Part shown: piece by piece, positions 43,915 to 54,419 of the stretch
Layout: every line of letters begins with the position of its first letter
How positions within the stretch are numbered: position 1 is the first letter of the stretch
Source: Cephalotus follicularis
Lineage: Eukaryota > Streptophyta > Magnoliopsida > Oxalidales > Cephalotaceae
Assembly (NCBI GenBank): GCA_001972305.1
Contig: BDDD01001459.1
Location: 490,620 to 554,619, forward strand
Reading direction: 5' to 3'
Length of the DNA: 64,000 nt
Made by a program: the position numbers and the translations under genes
Notes under the pieces: generated by a model
What the model saw: only the letters and a program-made list of their open reading frames with translations
Database searches by the model: none
What the model was told of the DNA's origin: nothing

Positions 43915-45293
43915 TAGAGTTCAGCATTGAACTATTGCCTGGGACTGCTCCTATATCTAAATCTCTGTACCGAATGCCTATTGCCGAACTGAAGGATCTG
44001 AAGAGTCAATTGCAGGATTACCTTGAAAAGGGCTTTATCAGACCGAGTGTATCACCATGGGGAGCACCGGTCCTGTTTGTGAAAAAGAAGGATGGATCGA
44101 TGCGGCTATGCATCGACTACGGGCTGCTAAATCAGGTAACTATGAAGAACAAGTATCCTTTACCACATATTGAGGAGTTGTTCGACCAATTGCAAGGCTC
44201 TACTGTATTCTCCAAACTTGACCTGAGAACAGGATATCATCAGTTGAGGATCAGAGAAGGTGATGTGGAGAAGACCGCATTTCGAACCAGATATGGGCAT
44301 TATGATTTCCTAATACTGCCGTTTGGTTTAACAAATGCTCCTGCAGCCTTTATGTGTCTGATGAACAAAGTGTTCCAACCATATCTTGACCAGTTTGTCG
44401 TTATATCCCTAAACGACATCTTGATTTATTCAAAGAGTGTTGAGGAACACATGCAACATTTGAGAATTGTATTGCAGACGTTACGGAAGGAACAGCTATA
44501 CGCCAAATTCAGCAAGTGTGAATTCTGGCTGGATCATGTGACTTTCCTAGGTCACATAGTGTCGAGTGAAGGATTGTCGGTGGATCCTTCGAAGATAAAG
44601 AGTATTATTGATTGGCCCCAACCGAGAAATGTTACTGAAGTTCGTAGTTTCTTGGGATTGGCTGGTTACTACCGAAGGTTCATCAAAGGATTTTCAAAGC
44701 TTGCTGCACCATTGACATAGTTGACTCAGAAGAAGTCAAGTTTTGTGTGGGATGATGCTTGTGAGGCAAGTTTCCAAGAGTTGAAGAGTCGGTTGATTTC
44801 AGCTCCAGTGCTGGCATTACCGGAAGGCAATGAGGGTTTTACTGTCTATACTGAAGCTTCTGGGAAGGGATTGGGATACGTTCTTATGCAACATGGTAGG
44901 GTGATTGCATACGCATCAAGGAAATTAAAGTTGTACAAAGAAAATTATCCCGTACACGATCTTGAGTTGGCAGCCATAGTGTTCGCTTTGCAGAAATGGA
45001 GGCACTACCTCTATGGTGCTCAATTTGAGATCTTCACTGACCATAAAAGGTTAAAGTATTTGTTTTCCCAGAAGGAGCTCAACATGAGACAGAGACGATG
45101 GGTGGAGTTCTTTAATGATTACAACTGTAACATCCAATACCATACAGGAAAGGCAAATGTAGTGGCAGATGTGCTGAGTCGCAAGGCTATGATTGTTGGA
45201 GCAATGGTTTCACAGTGGAAGCTATTGGGAGAATTTCAGAGATGGAATCCGTTCATGGTTTCCCGTGGAGTTATTGTTGGAAATCTGAGAGCA
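43915..45293 (+). pseudogene. Element E reverse transcriptase and RNase H
   Basis: [81 protein letters not shown] and [20 protein letters not shown]. The catalytic strand reads [12 protein letters not shown], whereas element B has [11 protein letters not shown], so the first Asp of the pair is Asn. Then [20 protein letters not shown] and [17 protein letters not shown]. After a TAG (44718, from CAG) RNase H follows: [17 protein letters not shown] (Glu in place of the first Asp), [52 protein letters not shown]. Two active-site replacements mark it as long dead. Confidence 0.9.
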
Positions 45294-46757
45294 TAACCGG
45301 AACTTCTGGAGCGTATTCTGACTGCTGAGTATAGTGATTCTGAGTTATAGAGTATTCGTGAGAACCTAGACACTGATTCTGAGTTCTCCATTAATACTGA
45401 TGGCATACTGAGGTTCTAAGGAAGGATATGTGTTCCCGATAACGAGATCATCAAGAATGAGCCACTGCAACAAGCTCACAAGTCAAAATACAATGTTCAC
45501 CCAGGAAGTTCCAAAATGTGGCACGACCTGAAAAAGAACTACTGGTGGAGTGGTATGAAAAGAGAGATTGCTGAATATGTAGCAAGATGTTTGACCTGTC
45601 AGAGAGTGAAGGCTGAACAACAGAAACCAGTGGGACTGCTACAATCGCTACCAGTGGTTGAATGGAAATGGGAGCACGTGACCATGGACTTCGTATCAGG
45701 ATTGCCAAGGTCCTGGAATCAGCATGAAGCAGTGTGGGTTGTAGTGGACAGACTCACTAAGTCTGCTCACTTTCTTCCAATGAACATGACGTATTCTATC
45801 GAGAAGCTTGCACGATTGTATATCCGGGAGATAGTGAGATTGCATGGGGTGCCGGTCAGTATTGTTTGTGACCAAGATGGTAGATTTACTTCAAGGTTAT
45901 GGAAAAAGTTCCAAGCAGCAATGGGAACAACCTTGAACTTTAGCACTGCATTCCACCCACAGACCGACGAACAATCCGAGCTTACCATTCAGACTCTGGA
46001 GGATATGCTACGGGCTTGCATGATTGATTTTGCTGGGAGTTGGGAGCATCATCTAGCACTGATTGAGTTCTCCTACAACAACAGCTTTCACACCAGTGTT
46101 GGAATGGCTCCCTATGAAGGTTTGTATGGGAGAAAGTGCAGATCGCCTATCTGTTGGGACGAAGTAGGTGAGATTCAAGTGCTGGGATCGGACTTGGTAC
46201 AAGAGACTACTGATAAAGTAGAAATAATCAAGAAGAGACTGCTAGCTGCACAAAGTCGGTAGAAGAGTTACGCCGATAACAAGAGGAGAAAGCTAGAGTT
46301 CGAGAAGGGGGATCATGTTTTCCTGAAGATCTCGCCTTCGAAAGGGATACACCATTTTGGCCTCAAGGCAAAGTTGGTTCCAAGGTATATTGGACCTTAT
46401 GAGATACTGGAAAGAGTGGGGGATGTAGCACATCAGATTGCACTACCGCCTAGTTTGTCGGATGTGCATAACGTATTTCATGTCTCCAATTTACGGAAAT
46501 ACGTACATGACCCATCTCACATATTGAACTACGACCCTGGATTCATCAGTCCTAAACTATCTTATGAAGAAAAGCCGACGAGAATAGTGGATCGTATGGA
46601 GAAGGTGCTACGGAATAAGACTATTCCTATGGTAAAAGTGTTGTGGCGTTTTCACAGAGAAGACGAAGCCACGTGGGAGCGTGAGGACGAAATGATGGAA
46701 ACATTTCCCCACTTGTTCGGAATGTTAGGGCTAAATTCGAGGACGAATTTTCTTTAA
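45294..46757 (+). pseudogene. Element E integrase with C-terminal chromo-like domain
   Basis: After three stops (45294, 45349, 45418, each compatible with CAA or CAG changed by C to T) the zinc region reads VHPGSSKMWHDLKKNYWWSG and CLTCQRVKAEQ. The catalytic core has WEHVTMDFVSGLPRSWNQ (Asp), SIVCDQDGRFTSRLW (Asp) and [20 protein letters not shown] (Glu). The tail reads FSYNNSFHTSVGMAPYEGLY, RKCRSPICWDEVG, a stop near 46261, then LVPRYIGPYEILERVGDVAH, DVHNVFHVSNLRKYVHDPSH and VLRNKTIPMVKVLWRFHRED followed by EATWEREDEMMETFPHLFG. DDE and the chromo-like tail are intact. It ends at the TAA at 46755. Confidence 0.91.
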
Positions 46758-46768
46758 GGAGGGGGGAA
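46756..46768 (+). other. Element E polypurine tract
   Basis: AAGGAGGGGGGAA overlaps the pol stop codon and abuts the 3' LTR start TGTAATAACC. Confidence 0.88.
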
Positions 46769-46940
46769 TGTAATAACCGCAAATTTCAATTAATGTATAT
46801 TGCTCCAATTTTAAATAAAATGTACATTTTAATCGAGATTATTTGTCCAATTATCATAATAATTGTGATTGGTGAATGCTTGGATTGAATGGAGATACAA
46901 ATTGGTAAAACAAACTTAAGGAACCCTAAAACTAGCTCAA

Positions 46941-47022
46941 ACAGCCGACTGTCACAGGGTAACAGTCGACTGTCTGATGCGTGGTCTGACAGTCAACTAC
47001 CAATTAAAGACAGTCGACTGGA
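46941..47022. repeat. First palindrome group, element E 3' LTR
   Basis: ACAGCCGACTG, ACAGTCGACTG, ACAGTCAACTA and ACAGTCGACTG step by 21, about 27 and 21 bp. Confidence 0.72.
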
Positions 47023-47983
47023 ATGGTATAGAACAGGTGTCACGCAAGCCAGCAGTTGCATAGCATGCAAAAAAAAAGGGGGAGTGCGTTGCATGTGATC
47101 TGCAAACCTGCAACCTGCAAAACAGAAATGGGAAGAAGAGAAAAGTGAGAAAGAAGTGAACATGTGAGAGAGAGAAGGAGGAATTGTTGAAGGGAAGTAA
47201 TGACACGAACTGAGCCTTATATCAGCCGTACATGAGCTGACTGAGTGTTAGAAACCACTGAGGATAGAGGAGAGCTTACTAGAGAATTGTTGGAGCTTGC
47301 ATGTTGAAGGATTAGAGCTCAAAGAAGGAGTTGAAGCTTTGATTCCTGGTAAGCTTCCAATTGGTATTATGGTTGATGTTGTAGGCTAACAGTAGTACAT
47401 ACGGTTTACATGTATACTGTCCATAATGTCAAATTTAGAAACGGTAATGAAAGGGGTCAACAATGTGAATGTGAAGCTTAGGGAGTTGTTGATAACTCTA
47501 ATTCGAATTATAGTTGTTTTTATAGTTGTCAAAAGGTATATATATACATCTTCTGTCAATACGATTAAGGTTAATGAATCTGGAATTGAAATAGAATTGG
47601 CAATAGGTTCAAAGAGAAGTTGCAAAAGGGTAATTTTGAAGCATAATGAATTATTGATAAGCTACTGTTGGAGTAGTAATTGTAACTAGATAATTAGTTA
47701 AACTTACTGATTAAATGTCTGAACCTTCGAGCATGCATTGTTATAGATCAATTCTGCTGAGATTGGAAGGTTAAGTTGGTGAAAGAGCTTTTGACACCAA
47801 AGAGGGAAATCAACCCAAATTGATTTCAGGATAGCATTTAAGGTAGGGGTAATGACATGTTTTTGAAGTTATAATATGCATATCATGCATGGTTAATTTC
47901 TTTTTGATTGCATGTGTTGATTGAGTTAGCATTTGGACATTGGATATGTATACCTGCTACTGCCTGCCGATTTCTGGGCAAAG

Positions 47984-48096
47984 CAGTCGACTGTTCTTCA
48001 TGACAGCTGACTACTCAAGCAAACCAGTCGACTGTTAAGAGCAAACGGTCGACTACCTAATCAAAACAACTGACTATTCTTGAGAGCAGTCGACTC
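47984..48096. repeat. Second palindrome array, element E 3' LTR
   Basis: Six copies start at 47984, 48004, 48025, 48046, 48067 and 48087, with steps of 20, 21, 21, 21 and 20 bp. They read CAGTCGACTG, CAGCTGACTA, CAGTCGACTG, CGGTCGACTA, CAACTGACTA and CAGTCGACTC. The array lies about 100 bp before a TATA-like sequence and is missing from the 5' LTR. Confidence 0.82.
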
Positions 48097-48465
48097 TCTT
48101 GGGATGAATTTCTGATATAGGTTCTGTTTGGACCCTAAATTGAATTTAATTACCTTGGCCTCCATATGGATGACTAGAACAGTCAATCCTGGCCTTATAT
48201 AATTGCATTTCAGAGATTAATAAACGTATGCACTCCTTGAGAAAGTTGTGCAAGGGTGACAATGGTATGCTTAACCTTATTGAATCTTTGGAATTGCTGC
48301 TGTCCTTTACTGTTTTTGCTGCATATGCTACTGTTACAATTAGTACATACCAGTTGAGTGTTCATACACTAATGTTCCATTGCTTTCAAAGGATTGAACC
48401 GACTAAGTTCTATATGCATAATTAATGGTTTCAACTATCCTTTTCAATAAAACCTAATGATTACT

Positions 48466-48566
48466 GTTTTTCCTCCAATGTGAGGTATTGTTACTGTACT
48501 GAATATCGTTTTCCTCCAATGAGATGTACGATTACTGAATTGTAAAATTGTTTCTAAAGAAAACAA
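48466..48566. repeat. Mini-hairpin stretch in element E 3' LTR
   Basis: TTTTCCTCCAATG occurs twice (about 48469 and 48509), once as the stem CCTC-6nt-GAGG (48472-48485). TTGTTT-7nt-AAACAA lies at 48548-48566. It resembles the clusters in LTR C and the 15545 LTR and is also inside the 5' LTR deletion. Confidence 0.5.
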
Positions 48567-49398
48567 CTTTTATATTGCATACTATTGATTTATGTAATAT
48601 TACTACTGAATTGATTGAATTGACTGTCTATATTATTGCCATTAGTCAAGTGATAGGAGACATCACTGGCTACGGAGGTGGTCCTATGTGCCAGGAGTTG
48701 GCTAGAGTATCCACCCAAACTGTCTGCAATGTAGATCTTGATTGTTAAATTGCCCGCTAATGCCGGTAGTAATTGACATGATCTATCATCTTCGGAGTGA
48801 AGGGTGATAGATAGGTGGTGCACAGTTGGTGCTAGGAGTTAGCGACATGTGACACCCAAACCACTGTACTGATTGATTGTACCCTTGTGCGGTATTCTTG
48901 CATTGTACTGTCAATGGCCACCTGGAATGATTGCTTCTATATTGGAATATTTAAAAATGCTATGTTATATATAAAATGTCAAACATGTTGCATCTATATA
49001 TTCAATTATCATGCATTATATTCCTACTTAGCCAAGTGAGGACAACGGCTAACCCCTACAATTTCAAATTAAGCAAGGGCGTTCGGAGAGTGCTGCTGAA
49101 GCTTGGAGAGCTCTATTCTGCTTAAGGTTGTTATTTTTTATGATGTACTGTATTTGTAACGAATGATCACACTCCGTGTTGTTGTTTTACTTTCCTTATG
49201 TAAAAGGATAATTGCTGGTATTGTGTAAGCATGTAGTATGGGCTGCGTGCGGATGGCTTTTATTTTATAATCTGGTTTATGGAATGCTTCCGCTATGGTT
49301 TTGTGTACGTTAATATTTATTGCTGGATTTTTTACTTATTCCTGATATTACCACATATGTTGTCTAAATGTAATGGAATAACGGGGTGTGACAAATTA

Positions 49399-50830
49399 AT
49401 CGGGTGTCTCATGAGTTCTTGGATCGTTTTGTGATTGTGTTTATAGATGTTATTCTTGTGTACTCAAAGTCAAAGGAAGATCAACTTCCTATAGTGTTGG
49501 GGATCCTAAGGAAGAATCAGCTATACGTAAAGTCTTCGAAGTGTGAGTTCTGGTTGGAACAGGTGGCATTCTTGGGGCACGTGGTTACAACGGAAGGTAT
49601 TAGTGTTGATCCTGCTAAGATTGAGGCTATTACTAAATGGCCGAGACCTACCACAGTGACGGAGGTCAGGAGCTTTTTGGGTTTGGCTAGTTATTACAGG
49701 CGGTTTGTGGAAGGCTTTTCCTCCATAGCCTTGCCACTGACTCAGCTTATGAGGAAGGGATCTAAGTTTGTGTGGAATGAAAAATGGGAAGCAAGCTTTG
49801 AGAAGTTGAAGGATGGTCTTGTGTCTGCACCGATTCTTCGTTTGCCGTCTGGGTCAGGTGGATACCAGTTATATAGTGATGCTTCCAGGAAGGGTTTGGG
49901 ATGTGTACTAATGCAGCATGGTCATGTGATAGCTTATGCTTCGAGGTAGTTGAAGCCTTATGAAGTGAACTACCCTACACATGATCTTGAGTTGGCAGAT
50001 GTTGTTTTTGCATTAAACATTTGGAGGCACTATTTGTATGGAGAAACTTGTGACATTTTCACCGATCACAAGAGTCTCAAGTACATCTTCACTCAGAAGG
50101 AGCTGAACATGCGTCAAAGGAGGTAGTTGGAGCTTCTGAAGGATTACGATCTGAATATTCAGTACCACCCTGGTAAAGCAAACGTGGTAGCTGATGCTCT
50201 TAATTGGAAGAGTTCTGGAAGTGTGGCGGCTTTGCTTACTCAGCCACAGTTGATATCAAATATGGAGCGGTTGGATTTGAACTTAATTGTTTGGGGTTCT
50301 AGAGGTTATATGGCTGGTATGAATATAGAACCTACTCTTATATCTCGGATTAAGGTGGCTCAGAGTGATGATGGTGAGTTATGGGCCTTAGTCCAAAATG
50401 TTGATGAGCGTAAACAGTCAGAGTTTCGTGTGGATGGGCATGGTGTTATATGGTTGGGTAGTCGGTTGTGTGTGGCTGATCCTACTATCAGAGAGGCCGT
50501 TTTGTCTGAGGAGCATAGCTCTTCATTCTCTATACATCCTGGTTCTACTAAAATGTATAGAGAGTTGAAGAGAAATTTCTGGTGGAATGGAATGAAGGGG
50601 GATGTAGCTGAATTTGTTGGGAGGTGTTTGGTCTGTCAGCAGGTCAAGATTGAGCACCAGCAAGCTAGTGGATTGTTGTAACCCTTGGAGGTTTCAGTAT
50701 GGAAATGGGAGAGCATAGCGATGGATTTTGTTACTGGTTTGCCAAGAACTTTCAGGAGGAACGATGCTATCTGGGTAGTAATGGGTCAATTGACCCTCGC
50801 TTGTTTGTTTAAGGCATGTGGTTATTTATG
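49399..50830 (+). pseudogene. Element D RT end, RNase H and integrase start
   Basis: RT resumes after element E with [20 protein letters not shown] (the second Asp of FIDD is Val), [20 protein letters not shown] and [19 protein letters not shown]. RNase H follows: [67 protein letters not shown] and [15 protein letters not shown]. The integrase zinc region has IHPGSTKMYRELKRNFWWNG and CLVCQQVKIEH, then WKWESIAMDFVTGLPRTF (first Asp). The protein stops at IWVVMGQLT near 50790 and the rest of integrase is deleted. Stops at 49948, 50124 and 50679 fit CAG, TGG and CAA transitions. Confidence 0.89.
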
Positions 50831-50929
50831 ATTTCGGGATGAAATCTGTTTTGTTAGTAGGTGGCTTATTTTGGGTTTATGTGTTTTGGGCTGACTGATA
50901 CCAACCTGGGCTTTTTTGGGTATCTGTTA
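50831..50929 (+). other. Element D 3' untranslated remnant
   Basis: The short stretch holds TTTCGGGATGAAAT, resembling the end-of-pol sequence common in plant gypsy elements, and a G-rich purine/pyrimidine tract. The LTR start could lie anywhere here. Confidence 0.4.
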
Positions 50930-51865
50930 GAATGTGTTTATGGATAAGCAAAACTTATTTTATTATATCATAATTATTTTACAAATCAGTTTTATTATTA
51001 TATTATTTTTATTTAATACAAAATCTTTTAATTTATTTTCTTTTCTCTCTCTCTTATCTCTTCCACCCTATTCCCTCTCCCTCAATCCCGTGAATCTCTC
51101 TCTTTTTCCTTATCTTACTCAATTTTGTTTCTTCTTTCCTTATCCCAGCCGAAATCAGCTCTCTTTTCTGTTTAAGAATGCTAATTGCCCACTGTTTTAC
51201 GCCATCTATTTTCTTCCCTTGAAAACGTCGTGTCCTACAAACTTGGGAAATTCTGGTGTTCTTCTTGTAGTGTTATTTCATCAAATCAGGTTTGTTCTTC
51301 ATGATTCAGTTTATGGCTTGAGTTACTTTGATATGTATAACGTGGACAAGCTTTGAATCCGTGTGTCTTCTTTTATCTTTTGCTATTGAACAACCATTTT
51401 AAGTCTTGAGAATTGTAGTGTTTCTTCTACGGTTTTTGGTGTCACCATTGTAGGTTAGACCTCTTGTTTGCTGTGATGGTTGTCCTATTTTTTTAGGATT
51501 CATATCTACATAGGTTGTTAGAATTAAATTTTGATTCCTTCAATTATATGCTTTATTATCGTTTCTGAGTTTGTTAGAAAGTCCTGAGGTGTCTTATTTT
51601 GGTTGTAAACTGATTTTGAAACTAGCAGTTGGTATTTGACAAGTAATCTGGCTATATATATATGTATTCTTTGGTTAGAATTTATCATTCTCCTTAAGCG
51701 TAACCATTGCCAGTGTATCTCTTTCATAAATTCGGCATGCTTGCACTGTTTAAATATCACATAGAGTCATATTTGATTAGTTGTGATCCTCTGGTAATGT
51801 GAAATCCAGGTTTTGACAGAAAAATTGCATAGGACTGTTAGTTTGTTGTGTTCTGTCGCCCAGTA

Positions 51866-52051
51866 CAGTCGGCTGTTTCTATGAACAGTCGGCTGTTGTG
51901 TATTGTGTAGTCGACTGTTATGCCTTGTATAGTCGACTAGACCCCTGTCTCAGCCGACTGGCTGCATTTTGTTTAGGTTGTCGGCTGGCCATGTTGGGTA
52001 GTCTACTACCAAGCTTCCAACAGTCGACTAGAGTCCTGCTATAGTCGGCTG
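51866..52051. repeat. Palindrome array, CAGTCGGCTG/TAGTCGACTG class
   Basis: Nine copies start at 51866, 51886, 51908, 51930, 51951, 51978, 51999, 52021 and 52042. Steps are 20, 22, 22, 21, 27, 21, 22 and 21 bp. Variants include CAGTCGGCTG, TAGTCGACTG, CAGCCGACTG, TTGTCGGCTG and TAGTCTACTA. Confidence 0.83.
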
Positions 52052-53078
52052 GTAAGTCCAGAAAATTCCTATTTTCAAGTTTCCTTATCCGTTTGGTCTT
52101 CTGATGAATTGGGGTTTGTTTTAAACACTGTTATAATTCTGATTTATGCCCACAATGATTTTCAGATCCTTATACGAACGATTTTATGTTGTATAGATTA
52201 TTGTATTACCGAAGGTGCAGTTTAGAAATTGTCGATCTTTTTATTATTTTTTTGGGAGCGCATAAGGTACGGATACTATCGTTCTTTGGCTATCCTAATA
52301 TGATTTTATTGAAGGGATTCAGTTTTTACTTTCTGATTTTATTGAAATGAATTTTTCGTTGTTGGATATTTGGTTTTATCTTGAGTAAAATCTGTTTTAT
52401 TACTAAGTTTAATATTACTGATTTTACAATTAGAACATGGTTTTCACTATCGAAAATATGTTAAATGGACATGACTTTGACCATCAAAAGTATGTTAACT
52501 TTCGGATACATATATGATTATGAATTAGATATGTTCAGAATTGTTTAGAAAATCTGTTTATGTTTTAAAATTGTTTTAGAATAAAACAACGTTTTTAGCA
52601 TAATAGCATACAGAGAAAAACTTACATATGAGGTATCATAGGCATGTTGCTTTGGCACGGAGGACATGACACATGCCGTGGTGGTGTGATCGGCTACGAT
52701 GACTCTTTTTATATATATCCTGAGGGTAGGGTATGGATCCATTTGAGGCGTATGAGTCGACTCTAGTTATTATCAGATTCAGATTTGGGATTGATTGTGT
52801 AGTGCCGTACACGTCTTTCCGTCAGAGCATGTGGGCTCGCAGACCCCTTGCACCTATATATATACACACATCAAATCTCTGTTATGGAATTATTAAATCA
52901 GATAAAGTTATGATTTATAAAAATTATGATACCATGCTTTTCGGAGAGTTATGATGATTTTATAACTTTTTAGTTAAATATTCGGTTTAACATTTTAAAG
53001 AATATTTAACTATGTTATTTTCTGATTTTAAAGTTCAGATATTTGTTTACTATTTATTGTGTTAATTCCTTATCCATA

Positions 53079-53093
53079 CTGAGGTTTGCTCAG
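53079..53093 (+). other. Hairpin near the LTR D end
   Basis: CTGAG-GTTTG-CTCAG, a perfect 5-bp stem. Similar short stem-loops near the R/U5 part of plant chromovirus LTRs are common. Confidence 0.45.
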
Positions 53094-53460
53094 CCGCGTT
53101 TTTGTTAAGATGCGGCAGGTTATCAGGCGCAACGGGGAAATGTGTGATGAGAGTTATCCACCTTTGTCGGAGGATCATCTAGGAGATTGGTCCGTTTGTG
53201 TTTTCAGTAGGGTTATGGTCATGTTTGTGCCAGCTTGTTGAACAGTATTTGATTTCATATTATGGTTTTAGATTCGGATTATGTTAAAGTTTGTTTTTTT
53301 TACTATGTTTTCAGATTACGATATATTTTGGATTATATCTTAGACCACCACGTATTTTTGGATAAAGATAAGATTATGCCTTGAGTTCATGTTTAGATAT
53401 TCTGTTATGTTTAGTTATGTATTATGACCTGTAAGGGCTCCCACCTTCGGGAGTGTTACA

Positions 53461-54050
53461 AGCAGAGTTTTGAACAATCTATATACTTCCTATTCAACAA
53501 AACAGTAATATAACACGGAATTAAAATCATTATCCTAACATACCTTGTGAAAATATGCTGAGAAGATTATGAAAAGAGATGGTTGTGGTTGGTTTCAAAT
53601 AATGTAGGTGACAGCATTTTTAAAAGAATGAAAACGTGAATTTTGATGACAAAACGCGTTGAATAAATACTTACCATACATACTGGTAATTCGGTTAACA
53701 CAAAAGGAAAAACAAACCTTCAGATTATGGCAAGAATCCTACATTCCTAACTAAGCCACCGACCGCACCGTCCACAGACAAATAAGGAAAATGGTTAAAG
53801 CGTCAACGGTTAAGAATAAGCGTCAGTGCTTAACCCATTTTAACTAAAGCATCGGTGTTCACACTAAAGCATCAACGCTTTATATACAAATGCTAAGGCG
53901 TCGATGCTTAACGCCCAGAAACAAAAAAAAAGATATAGTTATCAAAACAGAATGAAACGGTCCAACAGAATAACACATAACATATGACAATCCTCAACAT
54001 ATAGACACCACAATTAGACAAACACATATGAAACGATTCGGGATATTACA
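53461..54050 (-). mobile_element. Truncated LTR inserted in copia F
   Basis: The right edge reads GGGATATTACA, that is TGTAATATCCCG on the minus strand, a gypsy-type LTR start, and copia RT begins immediately beyond it. It carries an AAGCGTCAACGG-class palindrome cluster (53797-53914). The left end merges with the end of LTR D at 53460 and appears truncated. No coding sequence. Family not identified. Confidence 0.55.
53797..53914. repeat. Palindrome cluster, AAGCGTCGACG class
   Basis: AAAGCGTCAACGG, AAGCGTCAGTGCTT, AAAGCATCGGTG, AAAGCATCAACGCTTT and AAGGCGTCGATGCTT. The core and flanking AAAGC match the copia (19306) and Athila (26371) arrays. Confidence 0.7.
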
Positions 54051-54419
54051 ATCAGCGCCAATCTTCCTCTTGAAGATCCATGGTGCATCGACCAAGTTCC
54101 ATACTTTGTTGGTGTCCATGGAGTCCATCTCAGATTTCATAACCGATAGCCATGCCCTGAATTCAGTGCTCTTCACTTCCTCCTCGTACCTGACATTCTC
54201 ATCATCATCGATGTCATTGAGTTCCTCAGTATCCTCAATGAGAAATCCATATCTCTTAGGGGGTACCAGAACTCCGCCTGATCTCCTCATTAGAGGAGTG
54301 CCTAACTGAGATCCACTCTCAGGTTGGGAACCTTCCCCAACTATGTCTGTAGAGGGTTGAATCTCTAATTCCTCCTCATCCTGTGGGCTTTCACCAAGTG
54401 ATAACTCTCTTAGTTCCAC
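54051..54419 (-). pseudogene. Copia F linker and RT start
   Basis: The minus strand gives an acidic Ser/Glu linker (SLGESPQDEEELEIQPSTD), then PPKRYGFLIEDTEELNDID, FRAWLSVMKSEMDSMDTNKV and WNLVDAPWIFKRKIGAD. These are the known start of copia RT (a shortened WxLV...WVFKRK segment). The rest of RT and RNase H is missing because the gypsy-type LTR lies at 54050. Confidence 0.85.

Larger units (their letters stand above)
40899..49393 (+). mobile_element. Complete chromovirus-type Ty3/gypsy element E
   Basis: 5' LTR (40899-42036), Met-tRNA primer-binding site, gag, protease, RT, RNase H, integrase, polypurine tract and 3' LTR (46769-49393). The target duplication is AATGA (40894-40898) against AATTA (49394-49398), one base changed. 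Removing the element restores the RT reading frame of element D across FMDLM/NRVSHEF. Gag and protease share one frame; a frameshift near 43910 leads to pol. All stops I see are C-to-T changes of Gln or Arg codons. The 5' LTR lacks about 1.5 kb found in the 3' LTR. The IN tail matches Tekay/Del chromoviruses and closely resembles element C. Confidence 0.93.
46769..49393 (+). repeat. Element E 3' LTR (full-length form)
   Basis: 2625 bp, from TGTAATAACCGC to GGGTGTGACA. It contains two palindrome groups (46941-47022 and 47984-48096), a TATA-like CTTATATAATT near 48193-48203, a mini-hairpin stretch near 48466-48566 and the conserved hairpin at 49028-49052. Relative to the 5' copy it lacks 50 bp between two CAGGTGTC copies (41164 and 41214). 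Short reading frames inside (for example 47426-47689) look like chance. Confidence 0.92.
50930..53460 (+). repeat. Element D 3' LTR (left edge uncertain)
   Basis: The segment probably starts at a TGTTAG near 50930 and ends GGGAGTGTTACA at 53460. A pyrimidine-rich region (51020-51140), a palindrome array (51866-52051), a (TA)n/CACACA patch near 52856-52870, a hairpin CTGAG-GTTTG-CTCAG (53079-53093) and a terminal CTCCC/GGGAG hairpin (53440-53455) are present. No second copy is in the window, so the edges rest on composition and position. Confidence 0.55.

Noticed and set aside
47426..47689. Small protein with a possible membrane segment (IRIIVVFIVVKRYIY)
   Set aside because: It lies inside the element E 3' LTR in a segment absent from the 5' LTR, and no conservation is visible.
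50934..51356. A 140-codon reading frame with hydrophobic N-terminus resembling a membrane protein
   Set aside because: It lies in the pyrimidine-rich part of the element D LTR, is low in complexity, and has no recognisable domain.
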